The notes under the pieces were generated by a model. The model did not search any database and was not told where the DNA came from. It was given only the letters and a program-made list of their open reading frames with translations. From the NCBI GenBank assembly GCA_964642855.1, contig CAZXSK010000051.1, forward strand, positions 1 to 32,442: 32,442 nucleotides of DNA, in the 5' to 3' direction. Below, in pieces: positions 8,157-16,202 of the stretch. How positions within the stretch are numbered: position 1 is the stretch's first letter; each line of letters starts with the position of its first letter. The translations under genes and the position numbers were made by a program. This DNA is from CAZXSK01 sp964642855 (GTDB taxonomy: Bacteria > Planctomycetota > Phycisphaerae > SM23-33).

Positions 8157-9038
8157 TCAGCCGACGATCCCGTAGGCCAGGAAGCCGATCGGTGCGGCCA
8201 GCAGGGGAGAATCCACCAGGTCCAGCACGCCCCCGAAGTTGGGGATCAGGGCGCCGGAATCCTTGACCCCCGCAGACCGTTTGAGGAGGCTTTCGCAGAG
8301 ATCGGCGAACTGTCCCGCCACCCCGACGACCGCGCCGAACACGATCGCCTCGACGACGGTGATCTGCTCGACGCCCAGGGCGAAGACCAGCAGAACGGTG
8401 ATCCCCGCCCCCGCAGCCAGGCCGCCTGCGAGGCCTTCCCAGCTCTTGCCCGGCGACAGCCAGGGGATCATCTTGTGTCTGCCGATTGCGGTGCCCGTGA
8501 AGAACGCGCCGATGTCCGTGAATTTGCAGGCCGCCAGAAACAGGATCAGCGCTTCCATGGAGAAGCTGATTCGCATTGCGAGGATCATGCCCGTCCCGAG
8601 TCCGAGATAGGCGACGGCCAGGATGCTCACGGCGATCTGTCGCAGGGCATCGTGCGTGCGGTCGCGGATCATCTGCTCGGCGAAGATCGCCAGCGTGACC
8701 AGCGAGAGCATCAGCAGCAGATCATAGCCCCGCATGGCGACCGGCGAGACGAACTGCCACCACAGCGGGCTCGTGCCGATCAGGGCAGCCCCCACCAGCG
8801 CGCCGCGGCGGAGCATGTTCACCCCCGCCCGGTCGGCAAAGCGGGACAACTCGGCGATGCCGATGCTCAGCAGCCCCATTGCCAGGATCGCCAGAGGCAG
8901 GCCTACCAGCGGCGCGGCGGCGCGTCCGCTGATGGGCGTAACCATCGGCAGCCCGGCCGATTCCAGCCACCAGTCCAGGGCGAACAGACCGACCAACGCG
9001 GCGATCATCAACGAACCGAATACGATGCGATTTCTCAT
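8157..9038 (-). CDS. cdsA: Phosphatidate cytidylyltransferase
   Basis: The 293-residue polytopic membrane protein makes CDP-diacylglycerol from phosphatidate and CTP, the branch point of phospholipid synthesis, in the inner membrane. The hydrophobic segments and the C-terminal signature identify it: SLLKRSAGVKDSG, then IPNFGGVLDLVDS. The family signature normally reads PGHGG and DRxD. Here HG is replaced by NF and the DR arginine by Leu, while the KD and the D-x-x-D spacing remain. The open frame extends upstream into aroC, but the ATG at 9038 gives a normal length and leaves room for divergent promoters. No strong ribosome binding site is visible. The function is well supported. Confidence 0.9.
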   Translation of the reverse strand: MRNRIVFGSLMIAALVGLFALDWWLESAGLPMVTPISGRAAAPLVGLPLAILAMGLLSIGIAELSRFADRAGVNMLRRGALVGAALIGTSPLWWQFVSPVAMRGYDLLLMLSLVTLAIFAEQMIRDRTHDALRQIAVSILAVAYLGLGTGMILAMRISFSMEALILFLAACKFTDIGAFFTGTAIGRHKMIPWLSPGKSWEGLAGGLAAGAGITVLLVFALGVEQITVVEAIVFGAVVGVAGQFADLCESLLKRSAGVKDSGALIPNFGGVLDLVDSPLLAAPIGFLAYGIVG

Positions 9039-9101
9039 GGGGGCTATTACGCGCAGGACATCCGAGAAACGCCAGCAGGAAACAGTGACGCAGGTGAGCA
9101 A

Positions 9102-9130
9102 TTGAGTGTTGCCTGCCCGCGCGGTATGAT
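9102..9130 (+). promoter_or_regulatory. Promoter of aroC
   Basis: TTGAGT (9102-9107), a 17-bp spacer and TATGAT (9125-9130) match sigma70 boxes at 4/6 and 5/6. The predicted start near 9137 gives a short leader containing AAGGAG before the aroC ATG at 9154. Confidence 0.55.
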
Positions 9131-9153
9131 CCGGCCTCAATAAGGAGCCATCG

Positions 9154-10209
9154 ATGCCCGGCAGTTCATTCGGACACCTGTTTCGCATCACAACATTCGG
9201 CGAATCGCACGGCGGAGCGGTTGGCGTGGTGGTCGACGGTGCCACGCCGGGGCTCGAGATCTCCGAAGCGGAGATCCAGCAGCAGCTCGACCGCCGCAAG
9301 CCCGGCCAGTCGGACGTCACCACGCCGCGATCGGAGCCCGATACGGTTCACATTCTCTCGGGCGTGTTCGAGGGCCAGACCACCGGCACGCCGATCCTGC
9401 TGATCCTCTACAACAAGGACGCCCGCCCCAGCGCCTACGACGACATCAAGCACCTGTTTCGCCCCGGGCACGCGGACTACACCTATCACCGCAAGTACGG
9501 CCTGCGTGACTACCGAGGCAGCGGCAGGGCGTCGGGACGCGAGACAGCCGGCCGGGTGGCAGCCGGTGCCATCGCACGCAAGCTGCTGGCCCGGCGGGGC
9601 GTGGAGGCCATCGCGTACACCAAACGCGCGGCGGGCGTTGCGTGCGAGACGATCGACGTGACACAGATCGAGCAGAACCTGATGCGCGCCTGCGACCCCG
9701 ACGCAGCCAAGAGGATGATCGAGAAAGTCCGCCAGGCACGCGACGTCGGAGACAGTTTTGGCGGAATCGTCGAGTGTCGCGTCTCGGGAGTCGACGCCGG
9801 TCTCGGCGAGCCGGTCTTCGACAAGCTCGATGCCGAACTCGCCCGCGCCATGGTGTCCCTCGGCGCGGTCAAGGGCATCGAATTCGGCGAGGGATTTGCA
9901 GCGGCGGACATGTCAGGCAGCGAGCACAACGACGCCATGGGCCCCGACGGGTTCCTGACCAATCACGCAGGCGGTGTTCTCGGCGGGATTTCCACCGGCG
10001 AGGAGATCGTTTTCCGGGTTGCCGTCAAGCCGACCTCGTCGATCTCCCAGCCGCAGCAGACGGTCAGCATCGACGGGCAAACCGAGACGATCGAAACGCA
10101 TGGCCGGCACGATCCGTGCATCTGTCCGCGGATTGTGCCTGTTGTCGAGGCGATGACGGCGATCGTGCTGGAAGACCACTACAAGCGCCAGGAGGCGTTG
10201 CACGCCTGA
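9154..10209 (+). CDS. aroC: Chorismate synthase
   Basis: The 351-residue enzyme converts 5-enolpyruvylshikimate 3-phosphate to chorismate, the last step of the shikimate pathway, using reduced FMN. All three family signatures are present: FGESHGGAVG near the N-terminus, YRGSGRASGRETAGRVAAGA around residues 119-138, and RHDPCICPR near the C-terminus. The length is typical. AAGGAG lies eight bases before the ATG, with a plausible promoter just upstream. One base after its stop begins a DUF4038-type hydrolase gene, which is an unusual partner. Confidence 0.97.
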   Translation: MPGSSFGHLFRITTFGESHGGAVGVVVDGATPGLEISEAEIQQQLDRRKPGQSDVTTPRSEPDTVHILSGVFEGQTTGTPILLILYNKDARPSAYDDIKHLFRPGHADYTYHRKYGLRDYRGSGRASGRETAGRVAAGAIARKLLARRGVEAIAYTKRAAGVACETIDVTQIEQNLMRACDPDAAKRMIEKVRQARDVGDSFGGIVECRVSGVDAGLGEPVFDKLDAELARAMVSLGAVKGIEFGEGFAAADMSGSEHNDAMGPDGFLTNHAGGVLGGISTGEEIVFRVAVKPTSSISQPQQTVSIDGQTETIETHGRHDPCICPRIVPVVEAMTAIVLEDHYKRQEALHA

Positions 10210-10210
10210 A

Positions 10211-11803
10211 ATGTCCGGCCGGCTCGATATCCCGATCCACACCCCTTTCACGTGGGCATTGCAGTCGGGCAAGAGTCACGCCGACCCGCTGGGCGACGAT
10301 GTCCGGTTCGTGTTTACGGGTCCGGAAGACCGCGAGCGGATCGTAGAAGCCTACTGGGACGGCGGCCAGACCTGGCGCGTGGCATTCAGCCCCGATTCCG
10401 TCGGCAGCTGGCGGTGGCGATGCGATTCGTCGGACACACTCGACCCCGGCCTGGCGGGGCAGTCGGGCGATTTCGAATGCATTCCTCACCAGCGGGAAGA
10501 CGATCTGGCCGTCCACGGGCCGATCGTCGCCACGGGGGGGCTTCGCCACTTCACCCACGCCGATGGTACGCCCTGGCTGTACCTGGCCGACACGGCCTGG
10601 AATGGTGCGATGCGGTCGGAGTACGCCGAGTGGGACGCATACCTGCGGACCCGCGCAGACCAGGGATTCTCTGCCGTGCAGTTCGTGGTCACGCCCTGGC
10701 GGGGCTGTCAGCCGGAACACGCGGGCGGGCGATGGGCGTTCGACGTTCGCGAGGGAAAGCTGATCGTGAACCCTCCCTTCTTCCAGCGGCTGGACACGCG
10801 CATCGGGCAGACCGTACAGGCGGGGCTTGTTCCGGTTCCCGTGATGCTTTGGGCCCATACCGACAGCGACCCGGGCCTGGCGCTTGGCGAACAGGAGTGC
10901 ATTCGTCTCGGGCGTTGGTTGGTCGCTCGCTGGAGCGCCTGGCCGGTGATCTGGCTGCTGCTGGGCGATGCGCAACTGGACTCTCCCGAGCGCATCGAGC
11001 GGTACCGCCGGATCGGGCGTGGCGTGTTCGATCAGGGCGGCGACCGCCCGGTGGGGATTCATCCGGTCGGTCTGGCGAGCTATGCACAAGAGCTTGGCGA
11101 CGAGCCCTGGCTGGACTTCATCGGCTATCAGAGCGGGCATGGCGCGGGCGAAGACGATCTGCGATTCCAACTGACCGGTCCGATGGCCGGCGAATGGCAA
11201 AGCGGCCGGGCAATGCCCCATCTGGACCTCGAGCCGAACTACGAGGGACATCCGATCTACGGCACCGAGACGGTGCACGATGCGTTCGCGGTTCGTCGGG
11301 CGACGTGGTGGTCGCTGCTGCGGATTCCCACGGCCGGCGTAACCTACGGCTGCAATCCGGTGTGGATCTGGCCGGAGGGCGGCAAGCCGGGCCCGGCGAT
11401 CGGGCATGAATATCTGGACGCTTTCGGGCCGGTCCCGCCCTGGTCGCAGGGCGCAGAGCTCCCTGGTGGCGAACAGTTCGGCCGGGTGGGATCGATCCTG
11501 CAGCGCATCGACTGGTGGACGCTCACGCCGGCGGACGACTGGCTGGCCCATCAGCCGGGCGAAAGCGACCTGCAGGCCTTTATCGCCGTCGCAGCCAATC
11601 GCGCCGGCGACGGCGGGATCGCCTACCTTCCCTGTGGCGGGGAGATTGTCCTTTCCGACCACGCCGGCGGGGCGATGCAACTTGCCTGTTGGGCCGATCC
11701 GCGAACGGGCGAGATCCAGCGTGCCGAGGTAGCTGGGGGCTGTCGTCTCCACGCACCGGACGATCGCGACTGGGTCCTGCTTCTGGGGGTCGCTGCCCGG
11801 TAG
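10211..11803 (+). CDS. DUF4038 (GH140-like) glycoside hydrolase
   Basis: The protein has 530 residues. The first 95 form a beta-sandwich like DUF5060 (YWDGGQTWRVAFSPDSVGSW). A TIM-barrel domain of the DUF4038/apiosidase type follows, with FTHADGTPWLYLADTAWNG and PWRGCQPE. A C-terminal beta domain like those of related hydrolases completes it. Candidate catalytic residues are Asp253 (LLLGDAQ) and Glu341 (LDLEPNYEG), by analogy with GH140 apiosidase. No signal peptide is present, so it is apparently cytoplasmic, which is unusual for a polysaccharide-side-chain enzyme. The ATG follows the aroC stop by one base (TGAaATG), and an AGGAGG lies inside the aroC end, pointing to translational coupling. 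The substrate is unknown. Confidence 0.75.
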   Translation: MSGRLDIPIHTPFTWALQSGKSHADPLGDDVRFVFTGPEDRERIVEAYWDGGQTWRVAFSPDSVGSWRWRCDSSDTLDPGLAGQSGDFECIPHQREDDLAVHGPIVATGGLRHFTHADGTPWLYLADTAWNGAMRSEYAEWDAYLRTRADQGFSAVQFVVTPWRGCQPEHAGGRWAFDVREGKLIVNPPFFQRLDTRIGQTVQAGLVPVPVMLWAHTDSDPGLALGEQECIRLGRWLVARWSAWPVIWLLLGDAQLDSPERIERYRRIGRGVFDQGGDRPVGIHPVGLASYAQELGDEPWLDFIGYQSGHGAGEDDLRFQLTGPMAGEWQSGRAMPHLDLEPNYEGHPIYGTETVHDAFAVRRATWWSLLRIPTAGVTYGCNPVWIWPEGGKPGPAIGHEYLDAFGPVPPWSQGAELPGGEQFGRVGSILQRIDWWTLTPADDWLAHQPGESDLQAFIAVAANRAGDGGIAYLPCGGEIVLSDHAGGAMQLACWADPRTGEIQRAEVAGGCRLHAPDDRDWVLLLGVAAR

Positions 11804-11820
11804 CCGGGGCCGCACAGGAT

Positions 11821-11848
11821 TTGACACCCTACCTCCGCTTCGTATACT
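11821..11848 (+). promoter_or_regulatory. Strong sigma70-type promoter of the TAXI-TRAP genes
   Basis: A perfect TTGACA (11821-11826), a 16-bp spacer and TATACT (11843-11848) are the best -35/-10 match noticed in the window. The predicted start near 11855 leaves a leader of about 47 bases before the ATG at 11902. Confidence 0.75.
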
Positions 11849-11901
11849 GGCCCTCGGCAGCCAGCGACGGCTGCTGGACCCAACGAAGAGAAAGGCCATC
11901 C

Positions 11902-12894
11902 ATGCATCGCACGATCCATACGAGGCTGATTACCGGTCTGATGATTGCAGTTCTGGCAGCAGGGCTCGCGACGGCCGGCGGTTGCAGGAAGTCACGGCAG
12001 GCCAAGATCGGCACGGGCGGGACAAGCGGGGTGTACTACCCGGTCGGCGGGAAGATCGCCGAGATCCTCAACGATCGCAAGGACCAGACGGGCATCAGTT
12101 TCACTGCCGAGGTGACCAAGGGCTCCGTATTCAACATCAACGCGGTTTTCATCGGCGACAACGAGTTCGGCATTGCCCAGTCCGACAAGCAGTACCAGGC
12201 GGTCAACGGCCTGGCCGAGTGGAAAGATCGCGGGCCGCAGGAGAACCTGCGATCGGTGTGCAGCCTGTATATCGAGGCGGTCACGCTGGTGGCTGCGGCG
12301 GATAAGAATGTCTCCACCGTCCAGGATCTCAAAGGCCTGACGGTGAACATTGGCAACCCGGGGTCGGGTCAGAGAGGCAATGCGCTGGACATCCTTGCCG
12401 CGGCGGGCATCGACGTGGAGAACGACATCCAGGCCGAGGGCGTCAAGCCTTCCGAGGCGGCGGCTTTGTTGCAGGACGGCAGGATCGACGCGTTTTTCTA
12501 CACGGTGGGGCATCCGAATGCAGCCATCAAGGAAGCCACCGCGGGAACTCGACGGAAGGTTCGCCTGGTTCCGATTCGCCTGACCGACGAGATGCGCGAG
12601 AAAACGCCGTATTACGTGGAGACGACGATTCCCATCGCCATGTATCCCTCGGCCGTGAACGACCAGGACGTGCCCACTATCGGCATGAAGACCACGATCG
12701 TAACCGCTGCCAGTGTGCCGGAGGATATGGTCTACGCGCTGACCAAGGCCGTGTTCGAGAATGTCGATTACCTTCGCCAGCAGCACCAGGCTCTCGCGAA
12801 CCTCCGCAAGGAGGAGATGCTCGACGGGCTCTCGGCTGAACTGCACCCCGGAGCAAAGCGCTATCTCAAGGAAGCGGGACTGCTGAAGGAGTAG
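11902..12894 (+). CDS. TAXI-family TRAP transporter substrate-binding lipoprotein
   Basis: The 330-residue binding protein delivers a solute to the TRAP permease encoded downstream. A signal peptide ends at A-G-G-C28, a usable lipobox. The mature protein begins with the family hallmark IGTGGTSGVYYPVGGKIAEI. Further TAXI blocks are NEFGIAQSDK, DLKGLTVNIGNPGSGQRGNA and DAFFYTVGHPN. The open frame continues upstream of this ATG, but the consensus promoter at 11821 and the signal peptide fix the start at 11902. The permease gene begins 16 bases after the stop. TAXI proteins of this type commonly bind glutamate or other carboxylates; the ligand here cannot be read. Confidence 0.9.
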   Translation: MHRTIHTRLITGLMIAVLAAGLATAGGCRKSRQAKIGTGGTSGVYYPVGGKIAEILNDRKDQTGISFTAEVTKGSVFNINAVFIGDNEFGIAQSDKQYQAVNGLAEWKDRGPQENLRSVCSLYIEAVTLVAAADKNVSTVQDLKGLTVNIGNPGSGQRGNALDILAAAGIDVENDIQAEGVKPSEAAALLQDGRIDAFFYTVGHPNAAIKEATAGTRRKVRLVPIRLTDEMREKTPYYVETTIPIAMYPSAVNDQDVPTIGMKTTIVTAASVPEDMVYALTKAVFENVDYLRQQHQALANLRKEEMLDGLSAELHPGAKRYLKEAGLLKE

Positions 12895-12910
12895 CCCCCG
12901 ACCGGCCGCC

Positions 12911-15145
12911 ATGTCGCCCGACGACGAATCACCGCACACCGAAGACGATCCGCGGGAGGACATCCCCGCCCCGCACACCACGGACCTCCGCCATGCTCCC
13001 TCGGCCGACGAGGACGAAGATGGCGGAGCATCCCGTGCGCTGGAGATGGCCGAGGAGGCGGAGCTTGGCGCGCGACATCTGACGGGGGCGGCCAGGAAGG
13101 TGGTCATGGCGATCGCGGCCGGGTGGTCGTTGTTCCAGCTTACGCTGCCGAGTTTCCTGACGATCAGCAGCGACTACGTTCGGGCCATTCACCTGTGCTT
13201 CGCGATCTCGCTGGTGTATCTCAGCTTCCCCGCGCTGCGGAAGCTCAAGACGCGTGGCCGGCTTGGGTTCCTTTCCGCCCGTCACCGTCTGCCGTGGATC
13301 GACGTACTGCTTGCGGTTCTGGCTGCCGGGGCGGCGAGCTACTACGCGCTGGACTACGTGGGCATGGCAGCCAGGCAGGGGCTTCCGATTCCGCGGGACC
13401 TGGTGGTGGGGATCGTGCTGATCGTGCTTCTCCTGGAGGCGGCGCGTCGGGCGTTTGGCCCGGCGCTGTCGTGCGTGGCGCTGGCGTTCATTCTGTACGG
13501 TTTCTTCGCCCCATACATGCCGGAGATGTTCGCGTTCAAGGCAGTCTCGCTGCGGCGGATGCTCAACCAGTTGACGATGTCCCAGGCGGGTATCTACGGC
13601 ATTCCGCTGCGGGTCTCGGCGAGCACGGTCTTCCTGTTCGTACTGTTCGGCTCGATGCTGGAAAAGACCGGGGGCGGGCGGTACTTCGTTCAACTCGCCT
13701 TCAGCCTCCTGGGCCGCTACAAGGGTGGGCCCGCGAAGGCAGCCGTCTGCGCGTCAGGTCTGACGGGCATGGTCTCGGGGTCAAGCATCGCCAACACCGT
13801 GACCACGGGCACGTTCACCATTCCGCTGATGAAGCGATGCGGGTACCCGGGCGAAAAGGCAGCGGCCGTCGAGGTGGCGGCCAGCACGAACGGCCAGCTC
13901 ATGCCCCCCATCATGGGAGCCGCTGCGTTTATCATTGCTGAGTACTGCAACCTGCCCTACCTGGACGTGGTGCGGGCTGCTTTTGTCCCGGCCGTGGTTT
14001 CGTACCTGGGGCTGATCTACATCACCCATCTGGAGGCATCGAAGCTTGGCCTGCGGGGCCTGCCGAAGGAGGAACTGCCGAAGTTCTGGCAGACCTTTCT
14101 GGGCGGGATCCACTTCCTGATTCCGCTTGCTGCGCTGCTGTACATGTTGCTCTCGGGGTTCACGCCACCCCTGGCTGCGTTCTGGGCGATCGTCACGCTG
14201 GCGGGGTTGGTGATCGTGCGGGACGTGATTCAGGGCGTGCGGTCCAGTCGGGGGGCGTGGTGGGGTCTCCGTCGGGCCGTCCGGACCATCTACGAGAGCC
14301 TCGCATCCGGCGGTCACAGTATGATGAGCGTGGGGGTTGCATGTGCAGCGGCGGGGATCATCGTCGGCATGGTTACGCTCGGGTTGGGGCAGAAGCTCAC
14401 GGAAATCGTCGCGACGCTTTCGGGGGGCAGCATCGTTCTGATCCTGCTTCTCACGGCGCTGGCGTCGCTGATTATCGGCATGGGCCTGCCGACCACGGCG
14501 ACGTACATCGTGATGGCTTCGCTGACAGCGAGGATCATCGTTGAGCTCGGCAGAGACGCCGGCCTGGCGGGCCTGCCGACCGATCCCGATTACGAGAGCA
14601 ACCTGGCGGGCATGGTTATCGGGGCGCACCTGTTCTGCTTCTTCTTCGGCATCCTCGCAGATGACACGCCCCCGGTGGGCCTGGCTGCCTACGCCGGGGC
14701 TGCGATTGCGAAATCCAATCCGATCAAGACCGGCGTGCAGGGATTCGTCTACGACCTGCGAACCGCGATCCTGCCGTTTATGTTCATATTCAACACCGAC
14801 CTGCTGCTGTGGGGCATCGACAGCTGGCTGACCATGGCCGTGATCTTCGCGTGCTCGACGGTCGCGATCTGCGCCTTCGCCGCACTGACGCAGCACTACA
14901 TGATCCGCCGGAACCGCTTCTACGAGGTCCCGCTGCTTGCGCTGTCCTGCGGGCTGATACTCCGGCCTCGGATGGTCGGAGAGTTGCTCCGTAGCGAGTG
15001 GGGCAGGGGCGTCTGGCCGGGCGGGTTCGAGGTCGCAGGCAACCGGTTCATCTGGTACGCGGCTGGGGTGGCGGTCTTCGCGGCAGTGGCGGGATGGCAG
15101 TGGCTGACGCGCGAGCAACCCAGGCCGGTAACCCGGGCGGCGTGA
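12911..15145 (+). CDS. TRAP transporter permease, 4TM/12TM fusion
   Basis: The protein has 744 residues. It starts with a roughly 60-residue, strongly acidic, probably cytoplasmic tail (HTEDDPRED, ADEDEDGG). The small 4-helix DctQ-like part follows, and then the 12-helix DctM-like part, fused in one chain as is usual for TAXI systems. Family blocks include SGLTGMVSGSSIANTVTTGT, STNGQLMPPIMGAAAFIIAE, IIGMGLPTTATYIVMA and DDTPPVGLAAYAGAAIA. It imports the ligand captured by the preceding binding protein, driven by an ion gradient. It is cotranscribed with that gene. Its end lies 15 bases from the convergent gluQRS end. The acidic leader is longer than expected and might start at a later Met, for example that of ALEMAEEAE. 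Confidence 0.92.
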   Translation: MSPDDESPHTEDDPREDIPAPHTTDLRHAPSADEDEDGGASRALEMAEEAELGARHLTGAARKVVMAIAAGWSLFQLTLPSFLTISSDYVRAIHLCFAISLVYLSFPALRKLKTRGRLGFLSARHRLPWIDVLLAVLAAGAASYYALDYVGMAARQGLPIPRDLVVGIVLIVLLLEAARRAFGPALSCVALAFILYGFFAPYMPEMFAFKAVSLRRMLNQLTMSQAGIYGIPLRVSASTVFLFVLFGSMLEKTGGGRYFVQLAFSLLGRYKGGPAKAAVCASGLTGMVSGSSIANTVTTGTFTIPLMKRCGYPGEKAAAVEVAASTNGQLMPPIMGAAAFIIAEYCNLPYLDVVRAAFVPAVVSYLGLIYITHLEASKLGLRGLPKEELPKFWQTFLGGIHFLIPLAALLYMLLSGFTPPLAAFWAIVTLAGLVIVRDVIQGVRSSRGAWWGLRRAVRTIYESLASGGHSMMSVGVACAAAGIIVGMVTLGLGQKLTEIVATLSGGSIVLILLLTALASLIIGMGLPTTATYIVMASLTARIIVELGRDAGLAGLPTDPDYESNLAGMVIGAHLFCFFFGILADDTPPVGLAAYAGAAIAKSNPIKTGVQGFVYDLRTAILPFMFIFNTDLLLWGIDSWLTMAVIFACSTVAICAFAALTQHYMIRRNRFYEVPLLALSCGLILRPRMVGELLRSEWGRGVWPGGFEVAGNRFIWYAAGVAVFAAVAGWQWLTREQPRPVTRAA

Positions 15146-15160
15146 ACCGTCTTCGGGCGG

Positions 15161-16117
15161 CTATCGGCCGCGGAGGAAGGCGTCGTCTTCCGCAGTGAAG
15201 ACCACGGGCTCTCGGGGCAGACGGTCGAGGTCGAACCGTTCCAGCAGTTCGTCGAAGGTCACTTCCCGGCGGGAATCCAGCAGGTTGCACCACATGCCCA
15301 GCAGGCCCAGCACGCGCTCGGGGGGTGTGCCCTGGCTTCGATAGGTGATCAGTCGAGTGTCGCCATGGCGCTTCGCGAGCCGTCGGCCGTCCTCGCCGAT
15401 CACCAGCGGCAGGTGCCAGTAGGTCGGCTCGGGGGCCAGGTCGAGCAGCCGGCGGAGATAGATCTGCCGGGCGGCTGAGTCCAGCAGATCGTCGCCGCGG
15501 ACAATGGCGTCGACGCCGGCGTGGGCGTCGTCGACGACCACGGCCAGTTGATAGGCAGCCAGTCCCTGTTTGCGGAAGATCACAAAATCCCCGCCTTCCC
15601 GGGCGAGGTTGAACTGCTGACTGCCCGCGCAGGCGTCGTCGAACGCGATCGGCTCGTCGGGGACGACCACCCGCCATGCCGGAGGGCGACCGGATGACTC
15701 CTCTGCCTCGCCGCTGGTCGCGAACCGCTTGCGACAGGTGCCCGGGTATACCGTCAAGCCGTCTTCGCGGTGCGGGGCGCTGGCGGCGAGTTCGATATCC
15801 TTCCGGCTGCAGATGCACGGATAGGCCATCCCTGCCCGCACGAGTTGCTGGAGAACCTGTTCGTAGACGTCGTGGCGGTCGGACTGGTAGACGATGTCGC
15901 CATCCCACGAGAGCCCCAGCCAGTGCATCAGGTCGATGGTCTGCCTGCAGGACCCGGGCTTGACGCGTGGCCCGTCGAGATCCTCGATGCGCATAATGAT
16001 CCGCCACCCGCGCTGCCGGGCGAGCAGGGCGTTGACCAGGAACGTGCGGAAGTTGCCCAGGTGCAGTGCGCCGGTGGGTGAGGGGGCCAATCGCGTTAGG
16101 TGAGGGACGGCAGCCAT
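15161..16117 (-). CDS. gluQRS: Glutamyl-Q tRNA(Asp) synthetase
   Basis: The protein has 318 residues and matches the catalytic half of glutamyl-tRNA synthetase without its anticodon-binding domain, which is the GluQRS architecture. Members attach glutamate to queuosine in tRNA(Asp). LAPSPTGALHLGN carries the HIGH-type motif, MRIEDLDGPR the next block, and RRLAKRHGD the KMSKS equivalent. A zinc-binding pattern is visible as CICSR followed by YPGTC. The ATG at 16117 was chosen because the PHLTRLAPSP start matches the family, although the frame is open further upstream. It is divergent from the CsgG-like gene. A truncated gltX is unlikely because the C-terminus ends cleanly. Confidence 0.88.
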   Translation of the reverse strand: MAAVPHLTRLAPSPTGALHLGNFRTFLVNALLARQRGWRIIMRIEDLDGPRVKPGSCRQTIDLMHWLGLSWDGDIVYQSDRHDVYEQVLQQLVRAGMAYPCICSRKDIELAASAPHREDGLTVYPGTCRKRFATSGEAEESSGRPPAWRVVVPDEPIAFDDACAGSQQFNLAREGGDFVIFRKQGLAAYQLAVVVDDAHAGVDAIVRGDDLLDSAARQIYLRRLLDLAPEPTYWHLPLVIGEDGRRLAKRHGDTRLITYRSQGTPPERVLGLLGMWCNLLDSRREVTFDELLERFDLDRLPREPVVFTAEDDAFLRGR

Positions 16118-16202
16118 GCGTTGTGACTCAATATATCGCGCCGGCATGGTCGATACCACCATAGGCCCGGGTCCGCGACGACGGGCGGAAAGGACAGGAC
16201 GG

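Noticed and set aside
10064..11899. Long minus-strand open frame opposite the DUF4038 gene
   Set aside because: It has Arg/Pro-rich low-complexity translation and no start signals. The plus strand carries the recognisable hydrolase.
13781..15118. Long minus-strand frame opposite the TRAP permease
   Set aside because: It is Arg/Gln/His-rich noise from the complementary strand of a membrane-protein gene.
15161..16117. Truncated glutamyl-tRNA synthetase pseudogene
   Set aside because: The length, zinc-binding CxC/YxxC pattern and clean C-terminus fit the normal GluQRS family.
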